Part shown: one piece after another, positions 1 through 12,089 of the stretch
Position numbering within the stretch: the first letter of the stretch is position 1
Layout of the letters: the number at the start of each line of letters is the position of its first letter
Origin: Cylindrodendrum hubeiense
Lineage: Eukaryota; Ascomycota; Sordariomycetes; Hypocreales; Nectriaceae
Direction of reading: 5' to 3'
DNA: 55,824 nucleotides
Assembly (NCBI GenBank): GCA_014621425.1
Contig: JAANBB010000268.1
Location: forward strand, 1 to 55,824
Made by a program: the position numbers and the translations under genes
Notes under the pieces: generated by a model
Databases searched by the model: none
The model's input: only the letters and a program-made list of their open reading frames with translations
Told to the model about the DNA's origin: nothing

Positions 1-1392
1 GGACTGGGGCCTGTTTCCGATGCAAGATGCGAAGAATCTCGGTATGATATGGACTCTCGGGCCGTCGGCTTCAGCCAAGGGCTGTGCATGAATCACCAGC
101 TGACAATTCCGACATAAATAGTGTGGTGTCGGGGATCCTTGTAGAGGTTGCGAGAGGGCTGCCGGGGCTCTCGGGCCTCAACTCTGTATCAGAGAGAAGT
201 TGACCAAAATGAGATTCAGCTCTGGCGGTGAGTGTGGCACCCGCAAGTAACGCACGGCGTCCTAACAACCTAGATCTTCACTATATCGACTACACCGCTC
301 GCCTACTAGACCAGGAACTAATTGCTGGAACCACTCACCTTGGCCCGCCCCGTCAAGTCGCCATCAGCATGGACTATCCAGACAATCCAACGCTCCACGT
401 CGATGTCCAGGACTACTTTGGGAATGAAACCCCGCCCTGGCTTTGCTGCTGGGTGGTGATGAATCAAGTCGATGGCCAAATAGAGTTTCACCGAGAGGAG
501 AGTGCCCGATATGCTCTCCCGCAACTGCTTCCTGCCAAGACCCTGGTCGATTGGGTCGAAAAGATCGTGACCCATCAAGACACTCGGAATATTGGATTTC
601 AGCAGGCAGTCGACGCGTTCATCATGAGGTACAGCAAATCGTCCACGTCTCTACCAATGGTACGAACTCCAACAATATTCGACCAATTATGAAAACTAAT
701 GACAATGGTAGCACAATTTGGTCCAAAAAGTTCATGAGCTCAACTGCTTGACCAAAATCAGGCTGGGGCTGGTTCTTTGCGTGGATGAGCACGGAAAGAC
801 GACGGCACCGTCATGCGCCCTACACACCCAATTTGGCCAAATTTCCAAGGCGGCCTCACAACCCATCGAGAAATACGTGCTGGGAGAATTGGAAAAACTA
901 GTGTTCGGCGCCTCCGGGATCGGGCCTTCTAACGGCATAGCTCTGTGGGCCAGTCTGTGGTGCTTGATTCTCATGTACCGCAAGTTGGTCCGGTCCTATA
1001 TCGCTTTCCAGCAGTTTCCGTGCCACGTGCCCGAGGACTACAGTGGCTTTCCGGAATGCAAGCTGGAGGCTGGCACACACTTCTACCACTACCTTGTCTC
1101 GATATACGCCGCCCTCTTCCGCGCTACCAGCCCGCTTTATGCAGACCTCCGGGTGGCCGCCACTAGGAAGCTGTTGAACGATGACGATTCGTTGGTGCGA
1201 GCTTTTATGAATCTTCGCACCGAGAGCTTCTACTTCCGTAAGTCTCACCCCGAACAACCCTCGAGGACCCCCGCTCATCAGCTTCCAGAACGAGAGTCGC
1301 CTTGGATGACGGCCCCAGAAGACCAGCTGCTTCGACGAATGGTTCTGGACCGCGAAGCAGAGCTCCAGTCCAAACCGCCGCTGGACAAATGA
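1..1392 (+). CDS. Zn2Cys6 fungal transcription factor, 5'-truncated by the window edge
   Basis: Probable nuclear DNA-binding regulator; targets unknown. Proposed exons are 3-41, 122-227, 274-659, 712-1237 and 1289-1392 (386 visible residues). The first exon reads TGACFRCKMRRIS; splicing to 122 completes a cluster CGVGDPCRGC followed 11 residues later by the last Cys, giving C-x2-C-x6-C-x5-C-x2-C-x11-C. Typical fungal clusters have 6-8 residues in the last interval, so this spacing is unusual, but the neighbour at 1977-4071 has the same one. The remainder aligns with that neighbour, including HNLVQKVHELNC, the LWCLILMYRKL segment and a C-terminal acidic/basic helix. Four intron positions are shared, so they are tandem paralogues. 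The 51-nt last intron (1238-1288) uses the second of two possible AGs, because only that one gives a tail matching the paralogue. The N-terminal part lies outside the window. Confidence 0.82.
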
Positions 1393-1976
1393 TTTGGGCC
1401 ATTGCCATCCCCGTCGAGATGGCGTCCTCTCAGATGCTCGCCCTGCCTGGGCAGCCAGGTCCACCCCTGGCCACTTTCCGGGATTCCCAGCCCCAATGAC
1501 CACCCAGACAAGCGAGTTTCACCACTGAGAGTCTAGAGAGACATTTTCTCATCATGGGACTTCCTTTTCGGTCACTTTCAGCACTTCTTCTCGTTCCTCA
1601 TACAGCGACAGTTGGCGTCACATGACCGTTCTCGTGATCTCTTTCCTGGAAATGTCAAAATCGGTGAAAGAGGGGTGTTTGATTGGCCGGTATTAGTGGG
1701 ACCTCTCCGGGCCTGGCCAATCAGAGCCCCGGCTTTCACCGAGAATGCACATCTGGGGATGGTGTAAGTGATCGAGTCCACAAGAGCCTCCATGGAACGC
1801 CAAATTATAACTCTCTGGTGCCAGGCCGCGTCTCTGAATCGCTCAAATCTCACACAAGCATCTGGCACATTGGGCATTTTCACCTTATCGCCATCTGACA
1901 AGAGCTGCGTGCTACAATTCGTCCAAGGAAGAAGCCAAGGTTCCACCAGATCCCCGTGACTTACACGGATATCAAC
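1393..1976. other. Intergenic region between the tandem regulators
   Basis: This 584-base gap holds the end of the first regulator's transcript and the promoter of the second. Two CCAAT-type elements are visible: ATTGG at 1682-1686 and CCAAT at 1717-1721. No open frame here looks coding. Confidence 0.5.
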
Positions 1977-4071
1977 ATGGATACTGCCAGGGACTTTGCC
2001 CAGATAGGTCATGAAAACCCGCGTGTTCCCACTTCCCCAGACCTGGATGATGAGCTCTTCGATTCCTTCTTCGACTGGCAGGGTTACTGTGATTCCACCC
2101 GGCCTTCGGACATCGCTTCACCCCCCTACTACGGCCGAACATCCCCGAGGGATCTGAACAAGCTCATCACGGAGATTCCCTCCGTCATTGATCATCTATC
2201 TCTTGAAAGACTAGAGTCAGAGTTCCTAAGGATGAAGACTTCCTTCTCTCCCAACAATGAACAGGCTACTCCGTCCGACTACTCTGGTCAGACGCCGCCT
2301 GAGCTCATCCAGGGTGGGAGCACCTCTCCTTCGGACTACTCCGGCTCTATCTACCTAGAGAGGGCAGATGAAGCTCGTCGACGTCCTGAGGCTAGCCTCC
2401 GAGAGGTTCAGGCCCAGGATGATGAGTGGACCTACCCTCAGACGGTCCCTAACAAGCACGCCACTCGAGGGTACCCACCTCGCCTCCAAGTCCAGGAGGA
2501 CTCGTCCCGGCGACCATTCGAAATGACTTCCAGTCTCAAGCGCCGCCGCTCTGGGAATACACTGGAAAGGAGACGAGTTGTCTCTGACCCTGACCGGACA
2601 GCTGATGTCCGGAAGAGTGGGGCATGCCTCCCATGCCGAGTCTCCAAGACCCGAGTAAGGCATGACTCAAACTCTCTAAAAGAAACCAGAACTGAGCCAA
2701 TTTTAGTGCCATGAAAGTGGGGTCTGTCCTACATGTCGGAAGGCATTCCCAGAGCACTCCCACCTGGTGTGTACCCGTATGACCCCGGTCATGGTTTGGC
2801 CCGTGATTGGCAGGGCCCCTGGTACGTCAAGACACCAACTCCCCCATGTGGAATGAGACATAACTAAGACATATCAGATGTCTGGTCTGTCAACCCCACC
2901 GAGGAAGAGAGGTTCCGTCTGGAGCCTCGATTTTTTATCGGGAAGCCTAGAGAGATTGCTATTCTCGTCTCGTCTCGAGACGTCAACTCCCCTGCTCTCC
3001 GTGCCACTGTCCAGGCCTACCGGTCACATGATGGTACCGAAGAGAATCCCAGAAAGGCAGCCTTTCCTCGGGAGAGAGTTCCTGGTCATCATGACCTTCA
3101 GAAATGGGTTGAGGCCCAGATCCAGCGCGAGAGCAGCAGCTCCCACTTCAAACACTCGTTACAGAATTTTCTTCTCGCCTACTCAGAGGAAGGCCATGGT
3201 CTCCCTAGAGTAAGTCCCCCTTTATCTTTCACCATTCCTTTCGGTTGTTAACTTGATTCCAGCATGACCTGGTCAGCAAGGTTCACAGAATGAACTGCTT
3301 CTTCAGAATCTGGAGAACCCATTCGTTTTCATGCCTTGACCCAAGCAACAAATTGGTCACCTTGCCATTGTCCGTTCAGGCTGAAGTGAGACACATTGCG
3401 CGTAAGGCGCTCGAGTCTCTTGAGCATGATGTCTTCAAGCAATTGGATGACTGTGTGGCACAGCAGGGGCCGCCTAAGACCCAGGAGAAGCTGGCTATCT
3501 GGGCTAGCATGTGGCAGTTGATGTTGATGTACCGAGACCTTCTCAATGCGTTCAAGGCCGACATCTCCCGCATGGGTCCTGTAAACGACCCTGCCGTCGG
3601 TATGCAGTCCAGCCACCTACCTTTGAACATACAGCATGCTAATCAGTGAAAACAGCTCACGCCAAATCTCTCCACCAATGGATGACTGATAAGGTCTTCC
3701 CACTGCTGGCGATCTTCTACCACTACCAGTTCCGAACCAAGAAGAGCCTGGATATGTCTCTGGACTGGCTCAAGTCATCGAGCTACCCTTCTCGGGCTTG
3801 CCATAGCAAACGTATTCGCAAGTTCACCAAGGACATGATGAGTTCCAAGAAGGAATTGTGTACGTACCCTATAGCCCATTTCACCTATCACAGTTACTAA
3901 TTATTCATAGACGAGAACATCCAGCAATCTCAAGGCGAAACCGACCGCATGCTGTGCGCGTTGGTTGTCAACCATGAAGTCAAGAAGCTCAGTGCCCGAC
4001 GACGGACACCCAAGGGCTCCTCAAAGTCAAGAAGCAGCCATACATCTGATGGCTACGATGATGACGAGTAG
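1977..4071 (+). CDS. Zn2Cys6 fungal transcription factor (tandem paralogue)
   Basis: Predicted nuclear regulator of 608 residues. Exons 1977-2654, 2707-2821, 2878-3209, 3263-3599, 3656-3859, 3911-4071; all junction phases agree. Residues 1-200 are acidic, Ser/Pro-rich and probably disordered, with two TPSDYSG/SPSDYSG-type repeats that could be an activation region. The basic stretch SLKRRRSG precedes the zinc cluster, whose Cys lie at about residues 217, 220, 227, 233, 236 and 248 (C-x2-C-x6-C-x5-C-x2-C-x11-C). The first intron splits the cluster immediately before the third Cys, exactly as in the upstream paralogue. The C-terminal half is helical and has a WQLMLMYRDL segment matching the paralogue; this part has no domain I can name. 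It has one intron (3600-3655) more than its neighbour. Start chosen at the first ATG; the frame is open slightly further 5' but without another ATG. Confidence 0.85.
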
Positions 4072-4243
4072 TCTTGATTCACCAATTCCAATTGTTTGGA
4101 TACACAAAAGAAAATGTTTCAATTTGAAAGAACGGTATTAGGCTATCCCTAGTGGACACACGATATTATGATGAGCTCTCTCCCTCTCTGAGCACCTGGT
4201 TTAGGGTGTCTCTTCTCTTTGGATGGTTGTATGCGCAAACGAA

Positions 4244-6118
4244 TTATGATAGCAGGTTGATTTCGGCGGATATCTTGAAGCTGGGGTTCTTTCCCTTGCT
4301 CTTTTTGGCGACTCCTTCAATTAAATCAACAAGTTCGTCTAGGTTGATACCTTTTGTATTGTCGTTGGAGACGACTCCAATCTTGATAACAACCTTGTTC
4401 TTCTTGTCTTCAGCCGCCTTGATGTGAGATGTGATGCTACATGATTGTCAATATTAGACTATACCACAAGAAACGGGATCGAACGTGTCACTAACCTGAT
4501 GGCCTTCTTCACCTCTTGGGCGCTCTTGGGGAAGGCTGGGAGAACGGCGGCAATGACGTTGGCTATAGCGCCGAGGTATCCGGCCCAGATAGGCGAATCG
4601 TCACTTTGACTCTCCACAACGCCAGTCAAGCCCTTGAACAATTCAGCATCTATGGGCCCGAAGTTACCACCCCACCGAGCCGACCCGGTCAGTGCCAGGA
4701 GAGCCCGGCCAAGATGCGTCAGGCCGGGAGCTTCGGGGTCACGGAGAACCGCGTTGTTCAGGGCAAAGGCGGTGTTGGTGTCGTCGTCGTAGCCGCCGCG
4801 GCCCCAGATGTCGCGGACAAATAGACCCTCCAAGCCAGCGGTGAAAACGGTCGGGGTCTTAGAGAAGTCAACCCCGCTGGGCAGGGCATCCTTGAGTAGT
4901 CCCGAAACGGCGTCGAAAATGGACCGCTCCTCCGGGAAGACGGTAGCCAGAACATCGAGAGGGTTGCTTTCGCGGACCTCAACCGGGAGCTTCATCATCA
5001 GAGCACCCTGGCGGTTCGAGCCGCCGCTGAAGGTGACGTTGCCGATGTTGGGCACCGCGTTGATGAAGGTCTGGACGATTGTGGCGATGGCCGGGAACTG
5101 CTCGCGGCGGCGCTTGGACATGCCGAAGATGCGGCCCTTGTAATCTTCGTTGACCTTCCTCATCTCGTTGACATCCTTGAAGAGCTTTCCAGGCGCCGTG
5201 TAAGCGTTGGTGGAGGCGATAGGGTAGGGGTCGGTCTTGTCGTTGTGCATGAGCATGCTGCCATAACCGCGGAAGCCACCGCCACACATGTAGACGTTGA
5301 CCGTGGAGTTCTTGTCGCCGTCTTCGTAGGCGTCCTTGATCTTCTTGAGAGCAGGGACCTGGTTGACGAGCTCGGAATATTTTTCCAACATCTTTCCGTC
5401 GAGCACCGCGAGCTCCTCGACACGCTTCTTCTTCGAATCCTGCGTCAAGATATCCATAACCTCGACGGCTCCATATGGCAAACTGAAGCCAACCTTGGCG
5501 GACTCGATTTCGTAGCCCTTCTTGCCTGTTTGCATCCATGTCATCTGAACGCTGCCACCGCCCAGATCCATGAACAGGGCACCGTCGTTGACGTCCACCA
5601 GTCCGCTTCGGGAGCCCATGACAGCACCGAAGAGCGTCTCAACCTTCGGATCAAGGATGTTCATGTTAATTCCTTTGGTTCTCTGGTCGATAGCCGTGAG
5701 CATGGCCGAAGCATTGTCGGCACTGCGCATGGCCTGAGTGGCGAGAGCCATAAACTGATCATCTGGTACACCGTACTCGATAGAGATCTGCTTAAAGCGT
5801 AAGAGGGTTTCGACGACTTCGTTGATCGTGGCATCAGGGAAGATGTTTTTATTTTGCTTGAGGACATCAAAAAGGGAAATGCCTGCGCGGGATGCGTAGA
5901 CAGGGAGGAGGAGGCGGGTGGTAGGCTTTGCTAGGGAAGTGATGGAGAAGCGGATGCCATTGCTACATAGCACGTTAGACGAGGTACAGCCGATGGGGAG
6001 TAGAGAGGGAATCTGACCTGCCCATGTCAACGATGGCGAAGAGCTGGCTCTTGGCTTTGGGATTCCATGGCGCGAGCTTCTCCTGGAGGTTGTCGAGGGT
6101 GATGACGTTGGCGGTCAT
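4244..6118 (-). CDS. rtg2: Ppx/GppA-type phosphatase, retrograde regulation protein 2 (Rtg2-like)
   Basis: Actin/Hsp70-fold ATP-binding protein of the exopolyphosphatase/GppA family; in yeast Rtg2 carries the mitochondria-to-nucleus retrograde signal. Exons (reverse strand) 6018-6118, 4496-5962, 4244-4436 give 586 residues, close to the 588 of yeast Rtg2. The N-terminal phosphate-1 motif reads IVDMGSNGIRFS and is split by the first intron inside the Gly-Ser pair. The second phosphate loop FMDLGGGSVQMTW and the later MCGGGFRGYGSM loop are clear. The C-terminal exon encodes a Lys-rich alpha/beta segment (KNKVVIKIGVV) that would be missed if the 59-nt last intron (4437-4495) were not spliced. 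The role as a signalling protein rather than a true phosphatase is inferred from the family, not shown by the sequence. Confidence 0.9.
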
Positions 6119-6863
6119 GATGAAAATCGGCTAGAAAGAGGGGAATCTGGGGATGTCAGATTGGAGGAGAGAGGAGGAGATGATGGAGTGAAGTGAAAAA
6201 GGACCGTAAGAACCTGGCGATCAAGGCCTTTTTGTATCTTTCTCACTCCCGTTGTGTCACAAAGGTTGGGCCCAGAAGGTTGCGCAGGCAAAGGTTGAGG
6301 TTACAGATCGGGACGGCGCGCACTGTGGAGCCGCATGCGTAGGTCTTGGCGCTGCCCGTAGCGGCCTCCGGAGCCGAGCGGGGCCGGGTTGGGACCGTGT
6401 GGAACACGGGCTAGGCATTCTTGGCTTTGAAACAGCGACCATTCCGGGGCCGAGATGAGGAAAATCAGTGAGACGAGACATCAGCCGCATGCACATGGAA
6501 GGTCGTGACCCGGCGTCATATCGATAGTATTGGCCGTCTTGAGGCAGTCGTGTGCATGTTACGCTCTGCTGGCGACGCCTCTCGATCAATAGCGTCTGCG
6601 AACCCCTCTCACTGCTTCATGAGCTGAATGAGGGCAACGTCACAATGGAGCCCAACAACGTGGGCGCTGCTTGCCGGCCGCCGCTGAGCTGGCCGACAGC
6701 GTACGGCGAAGCGCCTGAATGGGAAGTGAGAGGTGATGAAAGCAGCTCCCCGCTCCCGTCTCGAGGAATGCGTGCATGAACTAGAGAATTGCGGGTGTGA
6801 AGCCCATTTACCGGCCCGTGAATGAGACGGAAGCCTCGCCACCTTTTGGGAAACATGGCACAC

Positions 6864-6996
6864 GATCACCATGGCCACGGCATACCTCGAATCCCAAGCG
6901 GTCAGCCACGCATCGAACAATGTCTGCTTCTAGGGGGGAATAGCCCATGATCACCATGGCCACGGCATACGTCGGCTCCCAAGCAGCCAGCCACGA
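6864..6996. repeat. Degenerate 48-bp direct duplication, 85-bp offset
   Basis: Copy 1 (6864-6911) and copy 2 (6949-6996) begin with an identical 22-base block (GATCACCATGGCCACGGCA and onward) and then diverge while still sharing TCCCAAGC and CAGCCACG blocks. This is a local segmental duplication in non-coding DNA. Confidence 0.8.
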
Positions 6997-8720
6997 GCCG
7001 ATTGATGGATGCTCTCAGCCAGCCACAGGGACCAAAAAGTTGGCAGCTGGCCGAACACACGACGAGAGCTGGCTCGTGGGGACCATTTGGTGCTGTCTGA
7101 CTGACGTTGTTCCCTCGGACGATAGATGGATCCTAATCCACAAACCCCAACAACAACGCGTGCAATGCTGTGTACCTGCTGTACATCTCCACATGTAGCA
7201 GGACAGCTCTCAGCTGGGAAAGCCTTGGCCCAGTACCTCCAGCGTATGTGTGGAGTACGCTCTGTCCAACAATGTTCCGATGCCGCCAACCTGCTTTGAG
7301 GAAGGACAAACCACAGGCCACGAGCTCAGCCAGCCGGGTTGAACAGCCCCCCAAGCCCCCCGAGAAACCCGCTGAGAGCCCACTGTGCCAACCCAGCAAG
7401 CGCCGGCAAATGGCGAATGGCGCGGCGGTGCGGCGGTGAGGGCTCCAGTGCTCGACATCCGCGAGGAGGTACCTGCGTGGCCCGTCCTGTATGTCTCAGT
7501 CCCCCCCTACCCGGGCTCTGGATGACAGCTGGCCGGGATAGGCCCATGAGGCTTCGTCTCCAGGGTTCTCAAGACACATCCACGCACGCAAGCCTCACGC
7601 CTCAACATGGTCTGGATCCTGTTTTCCCCAGACGAAGATCAGCGTTCCAGACCACCCCAGAGGACCGAATAAGAGACATGATCGAGACCTCCAGCGGGTA
7701 TTCCTGCCACTAACCACGCTCCAGACGGGCAACAGACGAGATAGAGATGATATGATATGATGTCGCGGCGCAACTCGCCTCGCCTCGCCTCGTTCGAAGG
7801 CGGCGGGGAAAGGTCCTTTGTCGATCTTAGCAGCAGCTCAGCTTAGCTACTGTACCCAGACCTGCCTTAGCTCCAACCCCGTACAGGCCAACCAGCTTGC
7901 CGACGCAGTCATGTACATACAGAAAGGAGGCAGGAATGCACCCAGGTCTGCAGCAGGCCAACGCACATGCGTCGCACCAGAGCCCTCTGCGCCGGATCTG
8001 ATCTGACAGGCTTATAGCTGGCTGTTACTCCGTGAGGCGAATCCACTCGTCATAACAACAAAACAAAGTAAAGTAAACAAATAAAGGCTCTCGGGCGGCG
8101 TCGCGGCAGGCGTCTGAGCCACGCGACGTGGGAGCGTACGAGCACTTGATGGCATCGCGGGAGCGACGGAAGCGCACAATGGCTGTGTGTGCGTCCCGCC
8201 TCTCGAGTAGCAAGACAGCGAGACTAGGTGAGCACTTGAAACAAGCAGCAATCCGGCCCAAGAGACGGCCAGTTGAGCTGCGGTTTGGCCGCGGTTTTGG
8301 CTGCGATCGCACGACGTAATGGGCATCCCGAAACGCGCAAGAACGACACGCGATGACGGCTGCAAGGGTTACAGAGCTGGTGGATCGAGATTTGGCCGGC
8401 AAGTGTCGGGGGGTTGCAGGCGGTTGACCGATGGGCGCGACTCGGATGACGGAGTGGAACATGGCCTCGGTCGTCGCCCCCAGTCTCCAGAACACGCCTG
8501 GGTGCAGTGTGTGCGCCCCCATTTACACCCCCATGCCGACCGTTGCATTCGTACGAGGAGGCTAGGAGCCGACTGGGGGGGGTTGTTCATGATCAGGACA
8601 TGTCACTTCGACCTGAGAACACCCTATACCAGTCCCATCCGCCGTGATGCCGCTCGCCAGACGGCGGACGGGAAAGGGGACAGGCCCTTGCTGGATTCAG
8701 CTGGGATCTGCAGGCGGCGC

Positions 8721-8741
8721 CTGTCTGTCTGTCTGTCTGTC
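8721..8741. repeat. (CTGT)5 microsatellite
   Basis: Five perfect CTGT units in non-coding DNA. Confidence 0.85.
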
Positions 8742-9320
8742 GAGAAAGCCGCGGTCCCCTGTTGCATGCCCATGATCCATGGTCCCTGTGGCCTACGATC
8801 CGAGAGGTGCAGAGCCTTGTCCCACGCCACGGGGAGGGCACGTCTTGTCGTCGGTTTGCCGTCACACAGTCCCACGGTAGCACCGAGCACGGCCATCAGG
8901 TTCGTCGGCAGGGACGAGACGACGACGAGGAAGCGAAAGGGCCGTGGTCCAGCGGGCTTCACCGCATGTCTCTTGTTTGGGGACCGGGCGGGCGGGCGGC
9001 GTCTCGTCTCGCCGGGCGTCTTGGGGTCTCTAGTACCGATATTGGTCCCGACACTGGTACCGATACGATACCTTCGCTGGGTTGTCCGCAACGGGCGTGC
9101 CAATTGAGCAGTGAGATTGATGAGAGCCTGACGTCGAGGCTTGCCTTGGGTCTTGGGCGTAACTGGGCTTGGTTGGTTCGCAAGCGACGAAGCAAGCATA
9201 CAAGTAAATACGCACAAGCACAGACACATCGGCATCCGCATCCGCATCGACAACAACAGCATGGATGGTGATGGCATTGGGCGTGTCCTTGGCTCGTTGT
9301 CCCTTCTCTGTGCCGTCACA

Positions 9321-9351
9321 TTCGTCTCGTTCGTCTCTTTCGTCTCTTTCG
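9321..9351. repeat. TTCGTCTC-type tandem repeat
   Basis: Nearly four copies of an 8-base unit (TTCGTCTC/TTCGTCTC/TTTCGTCT variants) in a pyrimidine-rich stretch; no coding context. Confidence 0.7.
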
Positions 9352-9619
9352 TTGCTGATTTGTCCCTGGTCGGTTTGGGCTGGAGCTAGCTGCCGTGGGG
9401 ACTTTTGGGTTGTCTGCCCCTCTTGCCCTCCTCACACTCGCCCAAGCCTCCCATCCAACTAGTATCCGACTGTCCAGCGGCCACCAGTGACGCCGCTAGA
9501 TTTGCGCACAATCACTTTGACACTAGCATCGCAATCACCATCACGACTCCCTACCCACTGTGCTAACCACACTCAAATGACTCGCCGCATGAGAGCATCG
9601 ACGTTCGCTCCATCATGGC

Positions 9620-9675
9620 AACTGCCTCAGGGTAACTGCCTCATGGAAACTGCCTCAGGGTAACTGCCTCGTGGT
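9620..9675. repeat. 14-bp minisatellite, four units
   Basis: Units AACTGCCTCAGGGT, AACTGCCTCATGGA, AACTGCCTCAGGGT and AACTGCCTCGTGGT follow one another without gaps, then decay into AACCGCG. The first and third units are identical. Non-coding. Confidence 0.9.
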
Positions 9676-10850
9676 AACCGCGCAAAATTTGCAGAGGGTC
9701 AGGGCAATCTCAAGGTGGACATGGGGACTTGGCCATCAAAGATATACTGTGTGGGCGGGTGGTCAATTGAGGATGGCCTTTGGGGTTGTAACTTGTAACT
9801 TGTGTGACATGCCATTTTGCGACGGCCACAGGTGACGCGTCCACGCGCGTGTTTTTCGCGTCTCCCCCGTCGCGTCGTCGATTGCAGAGATTTTCCTCAT
9901 GCCTCCTTTCCCAAGCTTTCCACGATGGCTGGGCCGGTGAAGGATGAGATGGAAGTCATTGTCAGTGACGGGACAAAGATGGCATCCAAGCTGAGGCGCC
10001 GTCATCATCTCCAAGCTTCGAATTGGGTCGTCTCCTTGGTCCCAACCTGCATCCCATCATGTTAGCTGCGCATCATCACGACCCCTCACTTGGCCGATTC
10101 CCCATTCCCGGTCCGCCCAAACAGCCCCGGCTCTGCTGCAGTGTCCGCAGCGACTGCAGCGATTCAGCCGGACTGTTTCTCTTGCCGCCGACCTGCATTC
10201 ACACATCACACCCCACGGTTGGCCCAGGTCAATAGCAGAGCGGCTTCAAGACGCCTCGAGGCCCTAAAAACAACCCTAGCAACGTTGTCCGCGCTCCGTC
10301 TTGGAGCCAACCTCTCGCTTTTCGCACCCGGCGAGTTTCCGGACGCCCAACGGGATGAAGTCGCTTGCCGCATTGGTTTGTGGCCGTGGATTTGGCCAGG
10401 AGGCTCGCCCTATCCAAGGTAAGGCGTTGTTGGCTCCACCAGCCACACGGGCCAAAACGAACCCATCACCAGCTACCTACCTATCCATACTACCAATGCT
10501 TCGACCTGTACACGTCGTCTCCTTCGCTGGTGTGCCAAGAACCCACTGTCAACGGGGCCGCCAAAAGATACCTCAAGTGACCTGGCCTGGCCTGTTGGGA
10601 TTCGAGCTGTGCTGGCTTTTTGTCTCACTCTCAACCATAACAACAAGAGCCACTGGCCAGATCCAGCTCCGTCGCGTTCGACTCTAAACAACGCGTCTGC
10701 CATAGTATGGGGGCTTGCTGAGCCACTGGCCCTCAGCCGTCCAACGACAGGCGACAATCAGAGCATGGGCACAAGAGCTATTGCTGCTGGTCGTGGGGAG
10801 CTCTTGAATCTGTACGAATATGCAGCTCCGGCTGTCGTGGTGCGTCCCGC

Positions 10851-10898
10851 GGCCACTCCCACAGCCACTCCCACGGCCACTCCCACGGCCACTCCCAC
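10851..10898. repeat. 12-bp minisatellite, four units
   Basis: Four copies of GGCCACTCCCAC (one with an initial A) in tandem. Because 12 is a multiple of three it keeps frames open on both strands, which explains several spurious open frames here. Confidence 0.9.
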
Positions 10899-11430
10899 AC
10901 GCCCGGCCGTACGACGCATATGCGTATGCGCGGCCCCGGACAAGTCTAATACTGCCGCTTCCTATTCAGGACGCCATTGACTGTGCAATTACCCAGAAGC
11001 CTTAAGGACATGTGCAGAGTTGCAGAACGCACGGCGCGGACCAGAGACGCAGGTGTTCGGCAGCCCATGGTACAGTTGCTTCATACATTGCCGTAGCAGT
11101 AGTAGTTGGCCCGTCACATCACGAACCAAGGAACGAGAGAGCTACTACTCCAGGTTGACTCGGGCTGTCACTCCCGCCGCCCGTTCTGCATTCCACCGCC
11201 CCGGCTCCGTTACCACCTGGGCTCTCGAACTGCTCGAGCTGCTCCAACTCCCAGAGCCAAAGCTGTCCGGTCCGTCACTATCAGGGCCCCTGCTGCCCTC
11301 CGGCACGTACCATCGTTGAATGTGCCCTCCACCGACTTGACCGCCTTGATCGCCTCGCTCTACGGGCGCTGCCGGAGTGGACTCTGTCCAGGGCGTGCGC
11401 GCTAGCTCGCTGCGACTGTTGGGGGGGGGG

Positions 11431-11431
11431 N
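11431..11431. other. Ambiguous base (N) between two poly-G runs
   Basis: The single N follows ten Gs and precedes TTGTC and a second G run. This looks like an assembly or base-calling problem in a homopolymer, so the local length is unreliable. Confidence 0.9.
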
Positions 11432-11813
11432 TTGTCGGGGGGGAAGAGAGACGCCAGAAGGTACCCGGGATAGGTGCTACGGCGAGGTACCTGGAGCGGC
11501 CAGTGTCCCCAAGACCTCCACTTCACCACCTGGCGAGCCCGCACACAACCGCTGGAAACCCTGGAACAGGGCTTGGCCAGGGTCTGAGCAGCCACTGGGG
11601 CACTGGGGAGTACCGGTGGGGGGTACGCAGGGGGCGGCCAGGTACGAAGTACCGGAAGTACCCTTAGACGTCTGGTAGGGTTCGCGCCACCCGCTGTTCG
11701 CTGTTGGCCCACCTGGACGGCCCTTGCGACGGCCCTGGACTGTGCTGGGCGTGTGCGCTTGGGCGTGTGCTGGAGGGCAGAAGAGCAGAAGAGCAGAAGA
11801 CAGCACCCAACCG

Positions 11814-11860
11814 TAGGTACCTCAGGTCGGTAGGTCGGTAGGTACTCCAGGTAGGTACCG
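11814..11860. repeat. GGTA/GGTCGGTA-rich repeat
   Basis: Irregular tandem of GTAGGTAC, GGTCGGTAGGTC and CAGGTAGGTACC motifs. Similar GGTA/TACC runs recur at 36299-36350, so this is a recurrent simple repeat of this genome. Confidence 0.7.
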
Positions 11861-12089
11861 GCCTAGTGAGGACCCCAAGAAGCCCAGAGGCCAGTGGGAA
11901 ACCAGCACTTGAAGGGTCCCCATACATACCGCACACCTCCCGCCCGCCACACCCACCTTCACTCATCGCCTTCTTCCCTTCCCTTTCCCTTCCTCTTCAC
12001 CTCTTCCCCATTCCAGTCTCTCGTTTGCGCCCATCCCCCCCCGTGTCCCGTGCCTCTCTGTGCCTCTGTGCCGTCTACCGGCCCGGTGC

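Noticed and set aside
8319..9107. 262-codon open frame on the + strand in the gene desert
   Set aside because: Arg-rich, no domain, and open frames on the other strand overlap it; GC-rich DNA makes long open frames by chance.
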